In this document: positions 45,699-55,521 of the stretch, piece by piece
Numbering within the stretch: position 1 is the first letter of the stretch
How the letters are laid out: each line of letters opens with the position of its first letter
Origin: Paenibacillus silagei
GTDB taxonomy: Bacteria > Bacillota > Bacilli > Paenibacillales > Paenibacillaceae
Direction: 5' to 3'
Assembly (NCBI RefSeq): GCF_017874735.1
Contig: NZ_JAGGLV010000020.1
Location: 62,001-126,000, forward strand
Length of the DNA stretch: 64,000 bases
The notes under the pieces: model-generated
Told to the model about the DNA's origin: nothing
Seen by the model: only the letters and a program-made list of their open reading frames with translations
Database searches by the model: none
Translations under genes and position numbers: made by a program

Positions 45699-45981
45699 TT
45701 CTGTCCCTCCAACGATACTATAATTCAAAAACTTTCCTCTAAAATACTACGAAAATACAAGAAAGAGGTGAAGATGAGGGGGAAAATATTCAAAGAGGAA
45801 TATCCATTAAACAAAATGTTTAAGCTGACTGTCCCTTTGATTTTGAATACAAACTATAAAAGTTTCTGTAGGATAATCTGATTTAAGTTTTCTGAGTTAA
45901 AAATCAAAGGCTTCCCAAAATGTTGAGGAGGATTAATCAAATTTTTACTTAATGACTATTGCTAAAATAATATTTGTCCAC

Positions 45982-47013
45982 CTAATGAATATTATTCTTA
46001 ATAATGGTATAACCTATTAATTCTTTTTTAAGTAAGTTAGCTTGCATTAAAAATGCTATTCCCTGCATAATTTCTTGTCTAGAAAATCGATTAGCCTTAT
46101 CATCTGACCATGATAAAAATTTATTAATAATTTCCTCTTCAGATAGAGTACCATCTTCCTCTATTAAGAAGAGTATAGTTGTAAGACATTCCAATTCGTG
46201 ATCAGTATTTATCGAATTAATAAAAGTACAGGCTCTTTCAATTAAGGGTGCTAAAAATGTTAATTTCAACTCAACATTTTCACTAACTATTTTTTTAAAG
46301 AGAATAGACTTAGCTTCTTCAGTATTTCTCACATTATGATAAATTTGATATTCTCTAATATTTCGACTGATAATAGTTATAGAATTATCATAAGGTCCAT
46401 ATAAATGTTTTTGGAAATTAAAGTATTTTTTTTCAGAAAAAATATCTACCATGAATGCTGTTTTCTGTAGCCGAAGTTTATTAAATTGAAGGAGTTGATT
46501 CTTGATTTCCATTAATACCAAAGCCGAAGTGCTTAATTTAGGTTCAGCAGTAGGTTGAGAAATGTAGCTCTTGGAAGGTTCAAATATAAGAATGTCTGTA
46601 GTAAGAGCTGTCGTTTCTAATTTTTTTTCAATTAGTGGCTTAACTTCTCCCCATATTAAACCGCCATTACCACTACCTAGTGGGGGAATGGAAATACTCT
46701 TTATTTTCAGTTGTCTAATAAGATCATTTAACGCATCCAGGCCCTTTTCTATATACGAAATTTTAGATTTCTCACGCCACTTATCTTTTGTTGGAAAGTT
46801 AATAATTAGTTTTCCCTGTTCGTTGGAGTAATGTAATTTCCCAACCGTGAGGATACCACTTTTACAAGCTTTTATATAATCTTTGTTGTTCTCTGGGAAT
46901 TGCAATTTAAACTGATAAGCAATCCCTTTTCCCATATATCCTTCACAATTGACTGTATTAACTAAAGCTTCTGTATATGACTTTAATAAATCACCTGAAG
47001 TATAGGTTATCAA
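45982..47013 (-). CDS. darG: DarG-type macrodomain antitoxin (DNA ADP-ribose hydrolase)
   Basis: 343 residues. The N-terminal macrodomain (1 to about 155) reads ITYTSGDLLKSYTEALVNTVN, then GYMGKGIAYQFKLQFP and SIPPLGSGNGGLIW, the signature of DarG, which removes ADP-ribose from thymidine in DNA. The C-terminal about 180 residues (from TSALVLMEIKNQLL) form the domain that in DarG binds and blocks DarT. The start is TTG at 47013, seven bases after AAAGGAGG. It begins 40 bp after the darT gene, the toxin-antitoxin order of DarTG. AT-rich compared with the rest of the window. Confidence 0.88.
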   Translation of the reverse strand: MITYTSGDLLKSYTEALVNTVNCEGYMGKGIAYQFKLQFPENNKDYIKACKSGILTVGKLHYSNEQGKLIINFPTKDKWREKSKISYIEKGLDALNDLIRQLKIKSISIPPLGSGNGGLIWGEVKPLIEKKLETTALTTDILIFEPSKSYISQPTAEPKLSTSALVLMEIKNQLLQFNKLRLQKTAFMVDIFSEKKYFNFQKHLYGPYDNSITIISRNIREYQIYHNVRNTEEAKSILFKKIVSENVELKLTFLAPLIERACTFINSINTDHELECLTTILFLIEEDGTLSEEEIINKFLSWSDDKANRFSRQEIMQGIAFLMQANLLKKELIGYTIIKNNIH

Positions 47014-47053
47014 TTAACTTCCTCCTTTCTATATAGAATTAATTATAGCGGGC

Positions 47054-47644
47054 TTAAAACCAACTTCTAATGTTGACATAGGGTCTATTACCATTTATCC
47101 CGTATTGATCTAAAATATCCTCAACCAATTGTTTCGTTTGCTCACTGCGCACATTAATTGAATGAAAACCTTCTGCAGGCACTGTAAGATCAGTCAAACA
47201 TTCGGCCATCTTGACATGTTTAGAGTATTCATCAATTAAACCTTTCTTGGTTAACACAGCCCAATCTATTTCAGAAAAACCTTCGTCATAATCGAGTAAA
47301 TTACATTCATCAATTGATAAAGGATGTTTGGGAAGAATTTTAAAATTATTATGCTTTGCCTTAACTCGTGTTATACAAATATAAACAAATTCATCTTTCC
47401 AATAAGTATGTTTTACAGCAACATCAAATGAAGAGTATGGGTGAAAATGAAAAGGGGTATAAATATCAAGCCCCAATTGAGTTCTTTTATGTATTATATC
47501 AGGATTAGCAACATCCTCAAAGATAGCTCCACTTTCTAATAAAGTTCTCCTTGGAATAAGTCCATGTTCTATAATGGATTCAAGATTATCTAACTTAGTT
47601 AAATGATATAATAATTTTCCATCTTTAGCTAAATCAATGCCCAT
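47054..47644 (-). CDS. darT: DarT-type ssDNA ADP-ribosyltransferase toxin
   Basis: 196 residues of the DarT (DUF4433) family, which attaches ADP-ribose from NAD to thymidine in single-stranded DNA. Family segments: LLYHLTKLDNLESIIEHGLIPR at the NAD site, DIYTPFHFHPYSSFDVAVKH, and the C-terminal KMAECLTDLTVP whose Glu148 is the expected catalytic residue. Start at 47644 (MGIDLAKDG), eight bases after AGGAGG; the ATG at 47650 is only two bases from it. Followed by darG. DarTG pairs act as toxin-antitoxin and anti-phage systems. Confidence 0.88.
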   Translation of the reverse strand: MGIDLAKDGKLLYHLTKLDNLESIIEHGLIPRRTLLESGAIFEDVANPDIIHKRTQLGLDIYTPFHFHPYSSFDVAVKHTYWKDEFVYICITRVKAKHNNFKILPKHPLSIDECNLLDYDEGFSEIDWAVLTKKGLIDEYSKHVKMAECLTDLTVPAEGFHSINVRSEQTKQLVEDILDQYGINGNRPYVNIRSWF

Positions 47645-47650
47645 TTTCAT

Positions 47651-48404
47651 TACCTCCTAGTATTTTTTATCATATAGAACTATTCGTGCCTAAAGACTCA
47701 CTTCTTTAGTCTTATTTTCGACATTCAAAATCCATATTCCTCCACAAATATCTATTTTTTGTTTTGTTCGCAAATAACTTTCACAATGAGACAAAACAAA
47801 TCCAGGACTTTAGATCCTAGTAGAATGACTTGTTAACCCAAACCCTTTTCTGTCTTTAACTTTTTTCAGGAGATAGATTTTGTAGAACTTGCGTGCTATT
47901 CAGAGTTAAATTATGTAAACGGCGCATTGATGTTTGAGCATCATTCTACTGAATTGGGAAGGAGAGATCCTTGCTTGAGTATCGAATGTTACTTGGTTAC
48001 ATTCAAAGCAATAAAAGCACTCTTACCTAAATGCTCAAACTTATGGTATAGGGAGTTCACCTAAATTTTCAAATACGGTTTCCGCCTACAACAAAGTAAA
48101 AATGAATACGGTTACATCCTTGCATTAAAAATTCCACTATAATATTCAAGAAACAATGACAAGGAAAAATTCTATCTAAACCCTTCCTTGGAATCCCCAT
48201 TTAAAGTAAGTTCTCCAATATGATAAAATTACAATTAGAAGCTCTTTTATAGTGCTCTTTGCAATCCTTTATTATTTCTCTAACTACCCAATACAGTTAT
48301 CGAAGCTAAAATTACATATCGACATTCTTGATCATGTTTAATTACCGTTGACACAAAATTCATATCGGAAATCTACTTGATTCTCCCGTCAAAATCTTAA
48401 GATC
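47651..48404. other. AT-rich gap with no gene identified
   Basis: About 750 bp between the RES gene at 48490 and darT. A weak hairpin AAGACT/AGTCTT lies at about 47692-47713. A GGGAAGGAGAG ribosome-like site near 47957 precedes only a 19-codon frame. I see nothing else that I can support. Promoters for darTG must lie here. Confidence 0.5.
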
Positions 48405-48438
48405 AAAAAACGCTTGAATTGAGATTCAAGCGTTTTTT
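48405..48438. terminator. strong bidirectional terminator after the RES/zinc-finger gene
   Basis: AAAAAACGCTTGAAT, a TGAG loop and ATTCAAGCG followed by TTTTTT form a perfect 9-bp stem with A- and T-runs on each side. It lies 52 bp beyond the RES gene stop. Confidence 0.9.
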
Positions 48439-48489
48439 ATTTTTCACTGATTCAAGATAAGCCAAGAGCAGAGATATACAATCAATACG

Positions 48490-49512
48490 TCAAAGTATAT
48501 CTCTACTTAATATTTTTTTTAGCTCTTCAAGTTTAGTATCGCTTGCATTAAAAAAAAACATTTCATCAAATTGAATTTTTTTAAAATTTTCCGAATAACT
48601 AATTAGTGCAAGATTCACACCTTCATTAAAACGAACACTTGGATATTTAATGGCATTGAATCCCAAAGATTTAGCACAATCTGAAATGAATCTCGTAAAG
48701 ACATAGTGAGGTTTATGCCATCCATCTCCTCCATTTGGTGAATTCATTAAAGATGACCATCTTATAATTTTAATGATGTCTGAATCATGAGTTTGCATTG
48801 TTAAGTCTAATACTTTGATAGGTTTATTTATACGAAGGCCTGCAATTATCACCCCCTCCTTGGGCGAACGAAGCTCATGAAAGCATGTTTCTGGCTCCTG
48901 AGATAGATATAATACTTGTTGGCCAGCATGATTATATCTTCCCTCAACAATCTTTTCTTTAGGAGAAGCAAAAAAATCAGTTACAGTATAATTTATTGCA
49001 TTATTAAATATTCGAGCTCTATAAACTATATCAGGTAAAACCCTAGCTTCTACTGTTTGAGATATATAACTGATTTCTTGAAAAACCTCATTTGCAAAAG
49101 GATGTGCTAGTAGTAAAAAGGGGGTTTCATATGCTATATTAGTGATTTCCTCTATAAGTTGCTCAAATCCATATGGAACATTAAAAGGCATATTATAGGG
49201 ATATATAACTCCATCTAATTTTTGGTCGCAGCGTGGACATACTAAATCAGAGGAAAATTTCTTAAATTCATCTTCAGTTATAAAATCACAGAATCGCATC
49301 ATGAAATACAATGACGAAATTTGTATAGAATATGAATGAAAATCCCGGTCATTCAAATAGACACCAGGCCAGCACTTCATAAATTCAACTACACATTTTT
49401 CACAACATATGATTTCAGCTGAAAAGATCGAATCAAATTCTTCCGCAAAAACTAAATGAAAGTACTCAAGTTTATCCTTCAATGTTATTTCTTCTTCTAT
49501 TTTAATCCTCAC
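48490..49512 (-). CDS. RES-domain protein with N-terminal zinc-finger-like CxxC pairs
   Basis: 340 residues. The N-terminal part has CEKC (37-40) and CPRC (92-95), a possible zinc knuckle. Residues about 160-310 are a RES domain, with Arg165 in VYRARIF, GRYNHAGQQVLYLSQ, Glu213 in CFHELR, and Ser292 in IKYPSVRFNEGVNLALIS. RES toxins split NAD in toxin-antitoxin pairs. This form with an N-terminal metal-binding region is unlike the compact RES-Xre toxins. GTG start at 49512 with a weak ribosome site. AT-rich; no neighbouring antitoxin gene seen. The nearest plus is darTG, 840 bp downstream. Its target is unknown. Confidence 0.8.
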   Translation of the reverse strand: MRIKIEEEITLKDKLEYFHLVFAEEFDSIFSAEIICCEKCVVEFMKCWPGVYLNDRDFHSYSIQISSLYFMMRFCDFITEDEFKKFSSDLVCPRCDQKLDGVIYPYNMPFNVPYGFEQLIEEITNIAYETPFLLLAHPFANEVFQEISYISQTVEARVLPDIVYRARIFNNAINYTVTDFFASPKEKIVEGRYNHAGQQVLYLSQEPETCFHELRSPKEGVIIAGLRINKPIKVLDLTMQTHDSDIIKIIRWSSLMNSPNGGDGWHKPHYVFTRFISDCAKSLGFNAIKYPSVRFNEGVNLALISYSENFKKIQFDEMFFFNASDTKLEELKKILSRDIL

Positions 49513-49764
49513 CTTTCGTTCAGACTATTAGATACGATTATGGATTTGTATTTCAATTCCATTCGAAATATAGCAATGTATAGACAATTTTGCAAATAGC
49601 AATGATATGCAATTGTTAACCGGAGTGTTTTTTAGAACTGCCTTTATTATTGCTATACTTTAAAGCTGTTGTCTAAATATCAGAAAGCATAATTATTCAG
49701 CAATATATCAATTGAATTTGAGTTCGATTCATCAGAAAATAAACAAGAATATCACAGCCGAATT

Positions 49765-51290
49765 CATATAATCCAGCCGCCCCATGTCCTCAGATTCAGA
49801 GACCTGTATCAAATCTGCTCGCTTAAAAACCATCGGGTTGAGGTGCTTGCCCACGCTTAGCCCGTAAATCTCCTCATAACAGTTCCCGAGTCCATCCAGA
49901 CATGATAGAACAGATACATAAATGCCAGTGCGCCCAAGGAAAAGAGAATCATCTTGAAGTCTATTTGTTGCGTAGCATAGGCAGCCGCAGCACCCAGGGG
50001 ACCGCCTGGAGCAAAGCAATCCTGATGTACACGTAAGACATCCCTGGATTCACCTGAAATAAAAGCCGCAGGTATTGGGCTCCGTTCCTCAGGAAACCCT
50101 TCCCCCGTATTCTATACATGTTGCACTATGCTCTCTGCTTCATACCACGACTTCTGGCTGACAAACATCTTCCGGTATATCCCGTCCGGATTTTCCATCA
50201 ATTGCTCATGGGAGCCCTGCTCCGCAATCCGCCCGCTACGCACCACCAGGATCTCATCCGAGATTCTCGCAACACCCAGCCTGTGGGAGTGAAACGGTCT
50301 GCGCGGATGCTGCCAAACATCTCATACAGCCTGCTCTCTTCGATGGGGTCCAGGCAGCAGTAGGCTCAGTTGAGTTGGAGTACAACAGTCTGGCTATCGC
50401 CAATCGCTGCCATTGCCCGCCGGAGAGATCCAGGTTGTTCTCTTTGATTTTGCCAACATAAGTATCGAGACCGGCTTCCAGCCTCAGAGAACCATCTCAC
50501 CCAGATTCATCTTTCTTTTATTGTGAAGGATTCGCTCTTCATCCAGCTTCAGGATATTCCCCAGCCGGACATTATCCTGGATCGCCAGCGCGTATCTGGC
50601 GTAATTCTGGAAGACCACTGCGATGATGCTTTTCAGCTCAGGGTAGCTGTACTCCCGAAGGTTCCTATTATTAATGAAGATTTCTCCCTCGTAGTTATCG
50701 TACATCCCGGTGAGTAGTTTGATGAGGATGGACTCGCCGGCCCGCCCCGTTCTGCCGACAATGGCATAGCTTTTCCCGCTAACCATGGTTAACGAGCACC
50801 GATTCAATATGTATCTCCTCGTATCCGGGTTGTGGAGTCTGATCATACAGCTTGTCGTACCAGATCCCTGAGCGCTCGACTATAACCGAGAACGTGCGAT
50901 CCTCTGCATCCTCTCCGCTGGTCAAAATATGGGCCAGATCCGCACTCCTCCTCCGTATCCACTGCGCCTCTATCCCCAGCATATAATTCGTTTTGCCCGT
51001 CTTCATGGCGATGTAGGACAAAGGCACCGGAACCAACACAATCACTATCCCCGTAATGAAGTGGACGACATCACAATCACAAGCAGCGAAATAGTCCTAA
51101 TCAACATATTCAGGCCACTAATCATATTGTTGAACCCGCCGTGAAATGACCTACCGGATCGCCGCACACCCTATGGATTAACTCCGAAGTCTCCTTAGTC
51201 TCAATATGCTCATACTCCAATTGTGCCCGCTTCAATACCATCTACCGCTTCAGCCGCACATTCGGACGATTGCGTCCTGTCAGATTACAG
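49765..51290 (-). pseudogene. decayed copy of the ABC exporter gene pair
   Basis: The stretch is strongly similar at DNA level to 60285-62590, the intact exporter pair, but carries frameshifts, stops and deletions. About 360 bp are missing near 50840, because the sequence jumps from the ATPase region GTATCCGGGTTG to a membrane-domain region that starts with GTCTGATCATACAGC. A second jump at about 51277 joins GATTGCG to CCTGTCAGATTACAGG across the common bases GTCAG. Fragments of ATPase signature, Walker A (AIVGRTGRAGES, no longer canonical) and membrane segments are readable in different frames. No full gene remains. It borders the AT-rich island. Confidence 0.85.
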
Positions 51291-51312
51291 GGGTTTGGAT
51301 AAAGTAAAAATA

Positions 51313-51347
51313 AAAATGACTGCGCCGGAATTGGCAGCAGTCATTTT
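51313..51347. terminator. bidirectional terminator after the GH2 gene
   Basis: AAAATGACTGC and GCAGTCATTTT form a perfect 11-bp stem around a short loop containing GCC/GGC, with A/T runs on both sides. It lies 63 bp past the GH2 stop and separates it from the decayed exporter. Confidence 0.9.
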
Positions 51348-51409
51348 ATTAGAACCAACTGTGGTATTCCCTCTAAGGCTGAGGTGTTGTTAGACTTATA
51401 CCGTCCAAC

Positions 51410-53794
51410 TCATAAAGAGCTTATTTCAAGCTCAGCCTGCGGTAATCCCGGAATGACCGCAGTGAGCTTAATCGTTCCGGAGACGGCTCCGGCCCGGATA
51501 TAGGCCAGCAGCTTGCCGTGATGGGTATTTCGCGTATGGGAGCGGTAAGGCTCCAGATCCTGCACATTTCCATTCTCCAATCCCAATAGTTCACCTGCTC
51601 CCTCTACGGTCACCGTGACAGGAACCTCCGCGCCGTATACTCCGGTGCCCGCCGCATCCACAATGTCGAGCTCCACATGGGCGATATCCCGCAGGTTGGC
51701 CCGCAGCTGCAGGGTATCGGCTGTCACTCTTAGCTGCTCCGGCGCTGCCGCCGTGTGAAGCTCCCGCTTGACCGTTCTGCCCTGTCCGTCTTTCCCCGTT
51801 AAAAGCAGCGTTCCCGGTTCAAAGCTCACTTCCCAGCTCAGCAGCAGCTCTCCGCTCTCATCAGGACGTCCTACCCCGAGCAGCTTGCCGTTAAGGTACA
51901 GTTCCGCAGCCGCCAGATTGGTATAACCGTCTACAATCAACCGCTCGCCCGGCTCCCAGTTCCAGCTTGGCTTACCGCCTGAGCGTCCACCGGTATCAGA
52001 TATTCCCGGTTCCTCTGCCCTGCGGACGGCGAGATAAGCCATCGGCGTATCGCTCCACAGGCTCTGGCGGTAATAATAGCTTGGTTTCGGGAAGCCGGCA
52101 AGGTCCATGAACCCTGCCTGCGAGGCCCGAATCGGCCAGCCATGCGCTTCTCCCAGATAGTCGATTCCAGTCCATATGAACTGTGCGCAAATATCGGGGT
52201 TATCGCGGACCGCCAGCCACTCCTGCAGTCCCGGCGAATTCTCGCTGCCGTAGAGCACACGATCCGGGTAAGCGCTCCGATCCTTGAAGTATAAAGACTC
52301 CCTGTAATTATAGCCGACCACGTCGAGCGTATCGGAATAACCGATAAGATTAGCTAGTTCCGGATAAGCGAGCGCCGCCGTTACTGGCCGTGTCTTGTCA
52401 CATGCCTTCACAGCCTGCACCAGTCTTCTAGCTATGACAGCAAGACGTTCAGCATTCGGCTTGTTCGGATCATATACACGTTCTTCAGCAGGCTTGTTGG
52501 CATCATTGTTGCCGGTCATCGTCTGGAAGGAGGGGTGGCAGTAAGGATCATTAGGATAGTCTACCTCATTGCCGATACTCCACATAATAATAGAAGGATG
52601 ATTCCGGTCGCGCTTCACCATCTCCTGAATATCCGTAATGCCCCAGTCCGGGAAATCCTCATAATAACCGAAGTGCTTGGGAGGATATACATTATGTCCG
52701 GTAGACCATTTGTTCTTGACGCCTTCCCATTCATCAAAGGCTTCGTCCATCACCATAAATCCCATTTGATCACACAAATCCAGGAGAACCGGAGCTGGCG
52801 GATTATGGCTCATACGGATGGCATTGCAGCCCATGTCCTTAAGGTAGCGTAGCCGCCGGATCCAGACATCGCCGGGAACGGCAGCGCCGAGGCAACCGGC
52901 GTCATGATGTACACAGACTCCCTTGATCTTAAGAGCCTCTCCATTCAGCTTGAACCCTTCTGCCGGATCGAAGTGAATGCTCCGGAGGCCGACGGGAGTG
53001 CGGACCTCATCAACCGTTGCACCCTTCCAGATAATTTCTGTAATGAGTGTATACATATTGGGGGCTTCCGGCGACCAGAGCTTCGGCCCCTTCACTTGAA
53101 TGACCTGTTGACTGAGTTCCGTACCGCCCGCCGCCGGCAACAGCTCCACCGAAGTTCCCGCATTGATGCCATCCTCATCTACAAGAGTGTGAAGTACGCT
53201 GATCTCTGCGGCTTCCCCTGTTTCGTTAAGAATCCTGGTCTCTACCTGCAGCTCCGCCCCTTCCAGGCTAATTTCAGCTGTCGAGGCAAAAACACCGTAT
53301 TGCGCAACATGAATGTCATGCGTAAATGTCAGATAGACATCACGGTAGATCCCTGAACCGGTGTACCAGCGGGAGTCGGCTGTCTCCGCATGGTTCACTT
53401 TTACCGCAATGGTATTGACAGCTCCCCCATACGCCAGCAGGTCCGTGATTTCATAAGTGAACGTGCTATAACCATACGGACGTTTTCCTAGATAATAGCT
53501 GTTCACCCAGACCTGCGAATGGTTGTAGACGCCTTCAAAGGTAAGGTACGCACGTTTACCCTCCAGCCGGTCCGGCAACACAACATGCTTGCGGTACCAG
53601 CCGGTTCCGCCGGGCAGATATCCGCTCCCGCTGGAATAATCTCTGGAAAAATCAGCCTCGATGGCCCAATCATGCGGAAGTGTGACTTTACGCCAAGCTT
53701 TGTCGTCATATCCCTTGTACCATGCCTGGGGTACATCCCCCTGATTGAAACACCACTCCGCATTAAGCCATATCTTACTCCTGGACTCGTTCAT
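51410..53794 (-). CDS. GH2-family beta-galactosidase-like glycosidase
   Basis: 794 residues. The sugar-binding jelly roll (about 1-170) is followed by an Ig-like domain and a (beta/alpha)8 barrel. The acid/base Glu lies in IIMWSIGNEVDYPND and the nucleophile in RVLYGSENSPG. RMSHNPPAPVLLDLCDQMGFMVMDEAFDEW is the usual GH2 stretch. Extra beta domains end the chain. No signal peptide. GGAGAAGTGC precedes the ATG at 53794. Last gene of the importer operon, so it hydrolyses the imported oligosaccharide in the cytoplasm. Beta-galactosidase is the default; other GH2 activities such as beta-mannosidase cannot be excluded. Confidence 0.9.
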   Translation of the reverse strand: MNESRSKIWLNAEWCFNQGDVPQAWYKGYDDKAWRKVTLPHDWAIEADFSRDYSSGSGYLPGGTGWYRKHVVLPDRLEGKRAYLTFEGVYNHSQVWVNSYYLGKRPYGYSTFTYEITDLLAYGGAVNTIAVKVNHAETADSRWYTGSGIYRDVYLTFTHDIHVAQYGVFASTAEISLEGAELQVETRILNETGEAAEISVLHTLVDEDGINAGTSVELLPAAGGTELSQQVIQVKGPKLWSPEAPNMYTLITEIIWKGATVDEVRTPVGLRSIHFDPAEGFKLNGEALKIKGVCVHHDAGCLGAAVPGDVWIRRLRYLKDMGCNAIRMSHNPPAPVLLDLCDQMGFMVMDEAFDEWEGVKNKWSTGHNVYPPKHFGYYEDFPDWGITDIQEMVKRDRNHPSIIMWSIGNEVDYPNDPYCHPSFQTMTGNNDANKPAEERVYDPNKPNAERLAVIARRLVQAVKACDKTRPVTAALAYPELANLIGYSDTLDVVGYNYRESLYFKDRSAYPDRVLYGSENSPGLQEWLAVRDNPDICAQFIWTGIDYLGEAHGWPIRASQAGFMDLAGFPKPSYYYRQSLWSDTPMAYLAVRRAEEPGISDTGGRSGGKPSWNWEPGERLIVDGYTNLAAAELYLNGKLLGVGRPDESGELLLSWEVSFEPGTLLLTGKDGQGRTVKRELHTAAAPEQLRVTADTLQLRANLRDIAHVELDIVDAAGTGVYGAEVPVTVTVEGAGELLGLENGNVQDLEPYRSHTRNTHHGKLLAYIRAGAVSGTIKLTAVIPGLPQAELEISSL

Positions 53795-53841
53795 GCACTT
53801 CTCCTTTACCTTAAATTTTTTAGTTCAATCTATCTAGCCGT

Positions 53842-55428
53842 TTATTTCGCAGATTCCATTTTTTGCTTGAACGCATCCAGCTGCTTCTGCAATTCAGCCT
53901 TGACCTTATCATATCCGGCAGTCTTGATTTTGGCTCTGAACTCCTCCACTGCTTTGGCAGGATCACTTACCTTCCCGAAGTTGATAGCCGGACCAAGCTC
54001 CCCGGCCACCTGCGAGATCGCAGTCAGTTCACTTTCCACAGGAGTTTTGTCGAAGACAAACTGACCGTAAGGATACGGAATTTTGATTTTGTCGTATTCG
54101 TCATAGAGGGTGCCGATTTCACTCCACACCGTTTCGCTTGGAATTTCGAATTTATCCATTCGGCCACCCCAGAAATCTGCATAGAAGCTGTCAGAAGCTT
54201 CATTGTAGTTGGCTGGCAGTGTTCTCTTTCCATCCTTAATTTCATATTGAACGCCTTCGATACCATAGTTGATCAGATGATAGATTTCTTCATTGTTGCG
54301 GATCAAATCATACGCCATCAGCGCCCGCTCCGGATTTTTGCTGTGGGCACCCAGGGAGGTACCGCCGTGTGTAATCGACAGTTCCATCAGGTTTTTACCG
54401 CCGGTCCGGTTGAACGGGAACATCTGCAGTTCGGAGCCTGGCTGGGCTTTGTCCATCTCTACACGCAGCGTGGAGAAGGTCTGTGTGTGATGCTGGTCCA
54501 GACCGGATAATCCGGCTTTGAGGGCTATACGGTTGTCATTTTTGTTATTGAGCGCATCCTCGCGCCAGAATCCTTTATCGGCCCATTCTTTCATCAGCTT
54601 GGCATAATTCAGGAAGAGATCGCTGAAGATCGGCTCAGCTACAGTATATTTCTCATCGTTTGATACCGATGTAAATACTGGCATGTAGCCTGTAGAGATC
54701 GGGAGGTCCAGGTTATCCGTATAGGACTGAATATAGCCGCCCCATGTCACCGCACCGGAAGCCATATCCCATGGAATGACATCCGGCTTATTGTCTTTGA
54801 TATATTGCAGATACTGGCCGATTTCTTCCCAATTCTTAATCGGTTCGCTCAGCCCGGCTTCCTTCGCCCAGTCGCCGCGGTAGAAGAAGCCATGATTGAC
54901 CCATTGCGTGTAATCGTTCTCAGGAATCAGCACAATTTTGCCGTTGTAACGGCTCTCGTTCCAATCCTTCTCAGGAACGGATTTCCAGGTTTCCGGTGCA
55001 TACTTGGGCAGCAGCTCATCCAGATTCATGAAAGCCCCGCGCTGCGCATTGGCCCAGGTATCGAGCCAATCCGTTCCGATAGTGATCAGATCAACTGCCT
55101 CCCCTGAAGCCAGCAGCAGGTTGTATTTGGTCTGCCAATCAGCCCATTCGACCCATTTCCATTCCAGCTCGGCATTGATTTTTTCCTTCATAATTTCATT
55201 GACCTTGGCCAGCACCTTTTCGAATTGTCCATTCTTCGGCTTATCACCCAGTACCACATAACTGATCTTTACGAACTTGGAGGTGTCCGGCGCCGAGCTG
55301 TCTTTGTTTCCATTGTCATTCGTCGTACCAGCCCCATTGTTAGCCGCATTATTCCCGCCACCGCAGGCGGCCAGCGTAAACAGTAAGAGGAACGTCAACA
55401 TGATGCTTGATGCTTTTTTGATCCCCAT
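53842..55428 (-). CDS. extracellular sugar-binding lipoprotein (LplA type)
   Basis: 528 residues. Signal peptide GIKKASSIMLTFLLLFTLAAC with a lipobox, then a Gly/Asn-rich linker and a family-1 solute-binding domain of the long LplA kind. GGGAGG lies ten bases before the ATG at 55428. Third gene of the operon: LplB permease, YtcP permease, this protein, GH2. Ligand unknown, likely a galactoside-containing oligosaccharide. Confidence 0.92.
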   Translation of the reverse strand: MGIKKASSIMLTFLLLFTLAACGGGNNAANNGAGTTNDNGNKDSSAPDTSKFVKISYVVLGDKPKNGQFEKVLAKVNEIMKEKINAELEWKWVEWADWQTKYNLLLASGEAVDLITIGTDWLDTWANAQRGAFMNLDELLPKYAPETWKSVPEKDWNESRYNGKIVLIPENDYTQWVNHGFFYRGDWAKEAGLSEPIKNWEEIGQYLQYIKDNKPDVIPWDMASGAVTWGGYIQSYTDNLDLPISTGYMPVFTSVSNDEKYTVAEPIFSDLFLNYAKLMKEWADKGFWREDALNNKNDNRIALKAGLSGLDQHHTQTFSTLRVEMDKAQPGSELQMFPFNRTGGKNLMELSITHGGTSLGAHSKNPERALMAYDLIRNNEEIYHLINYGIEGVQYEIKDGKRTLPANYNEASDSFYADFWGGRMDKFEIPSETVWSEIGTLYDEYDKIKIPYPYGQFVFDKTPVESELTAISQVAGELGPAINFGKVSDPAKAVEEFRAKIKTAGYDKVKAELQKQLDAFKQKMESAK

Positions 55429-55521
55429 TCTTGTACAACCTCCCTGTATTTAATTTACTCTATGTGAGAAGGCTTGATGGCCTTGGCACATCGTTGCAGT
55501 AGAATTGAATGGTCTGGAAGA

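Noticed and set aside
47870..48060. Small gene after the GGGAAGGAGAG site near 47957
   Set aside because: The frame ends after 19 codons and has no support from composition or similarity.
49732..51045. Short open frames as separate small transporter genes
   Set aside because: They are fragments of one decayed exporter copy in different frames, each lacking complete domains.
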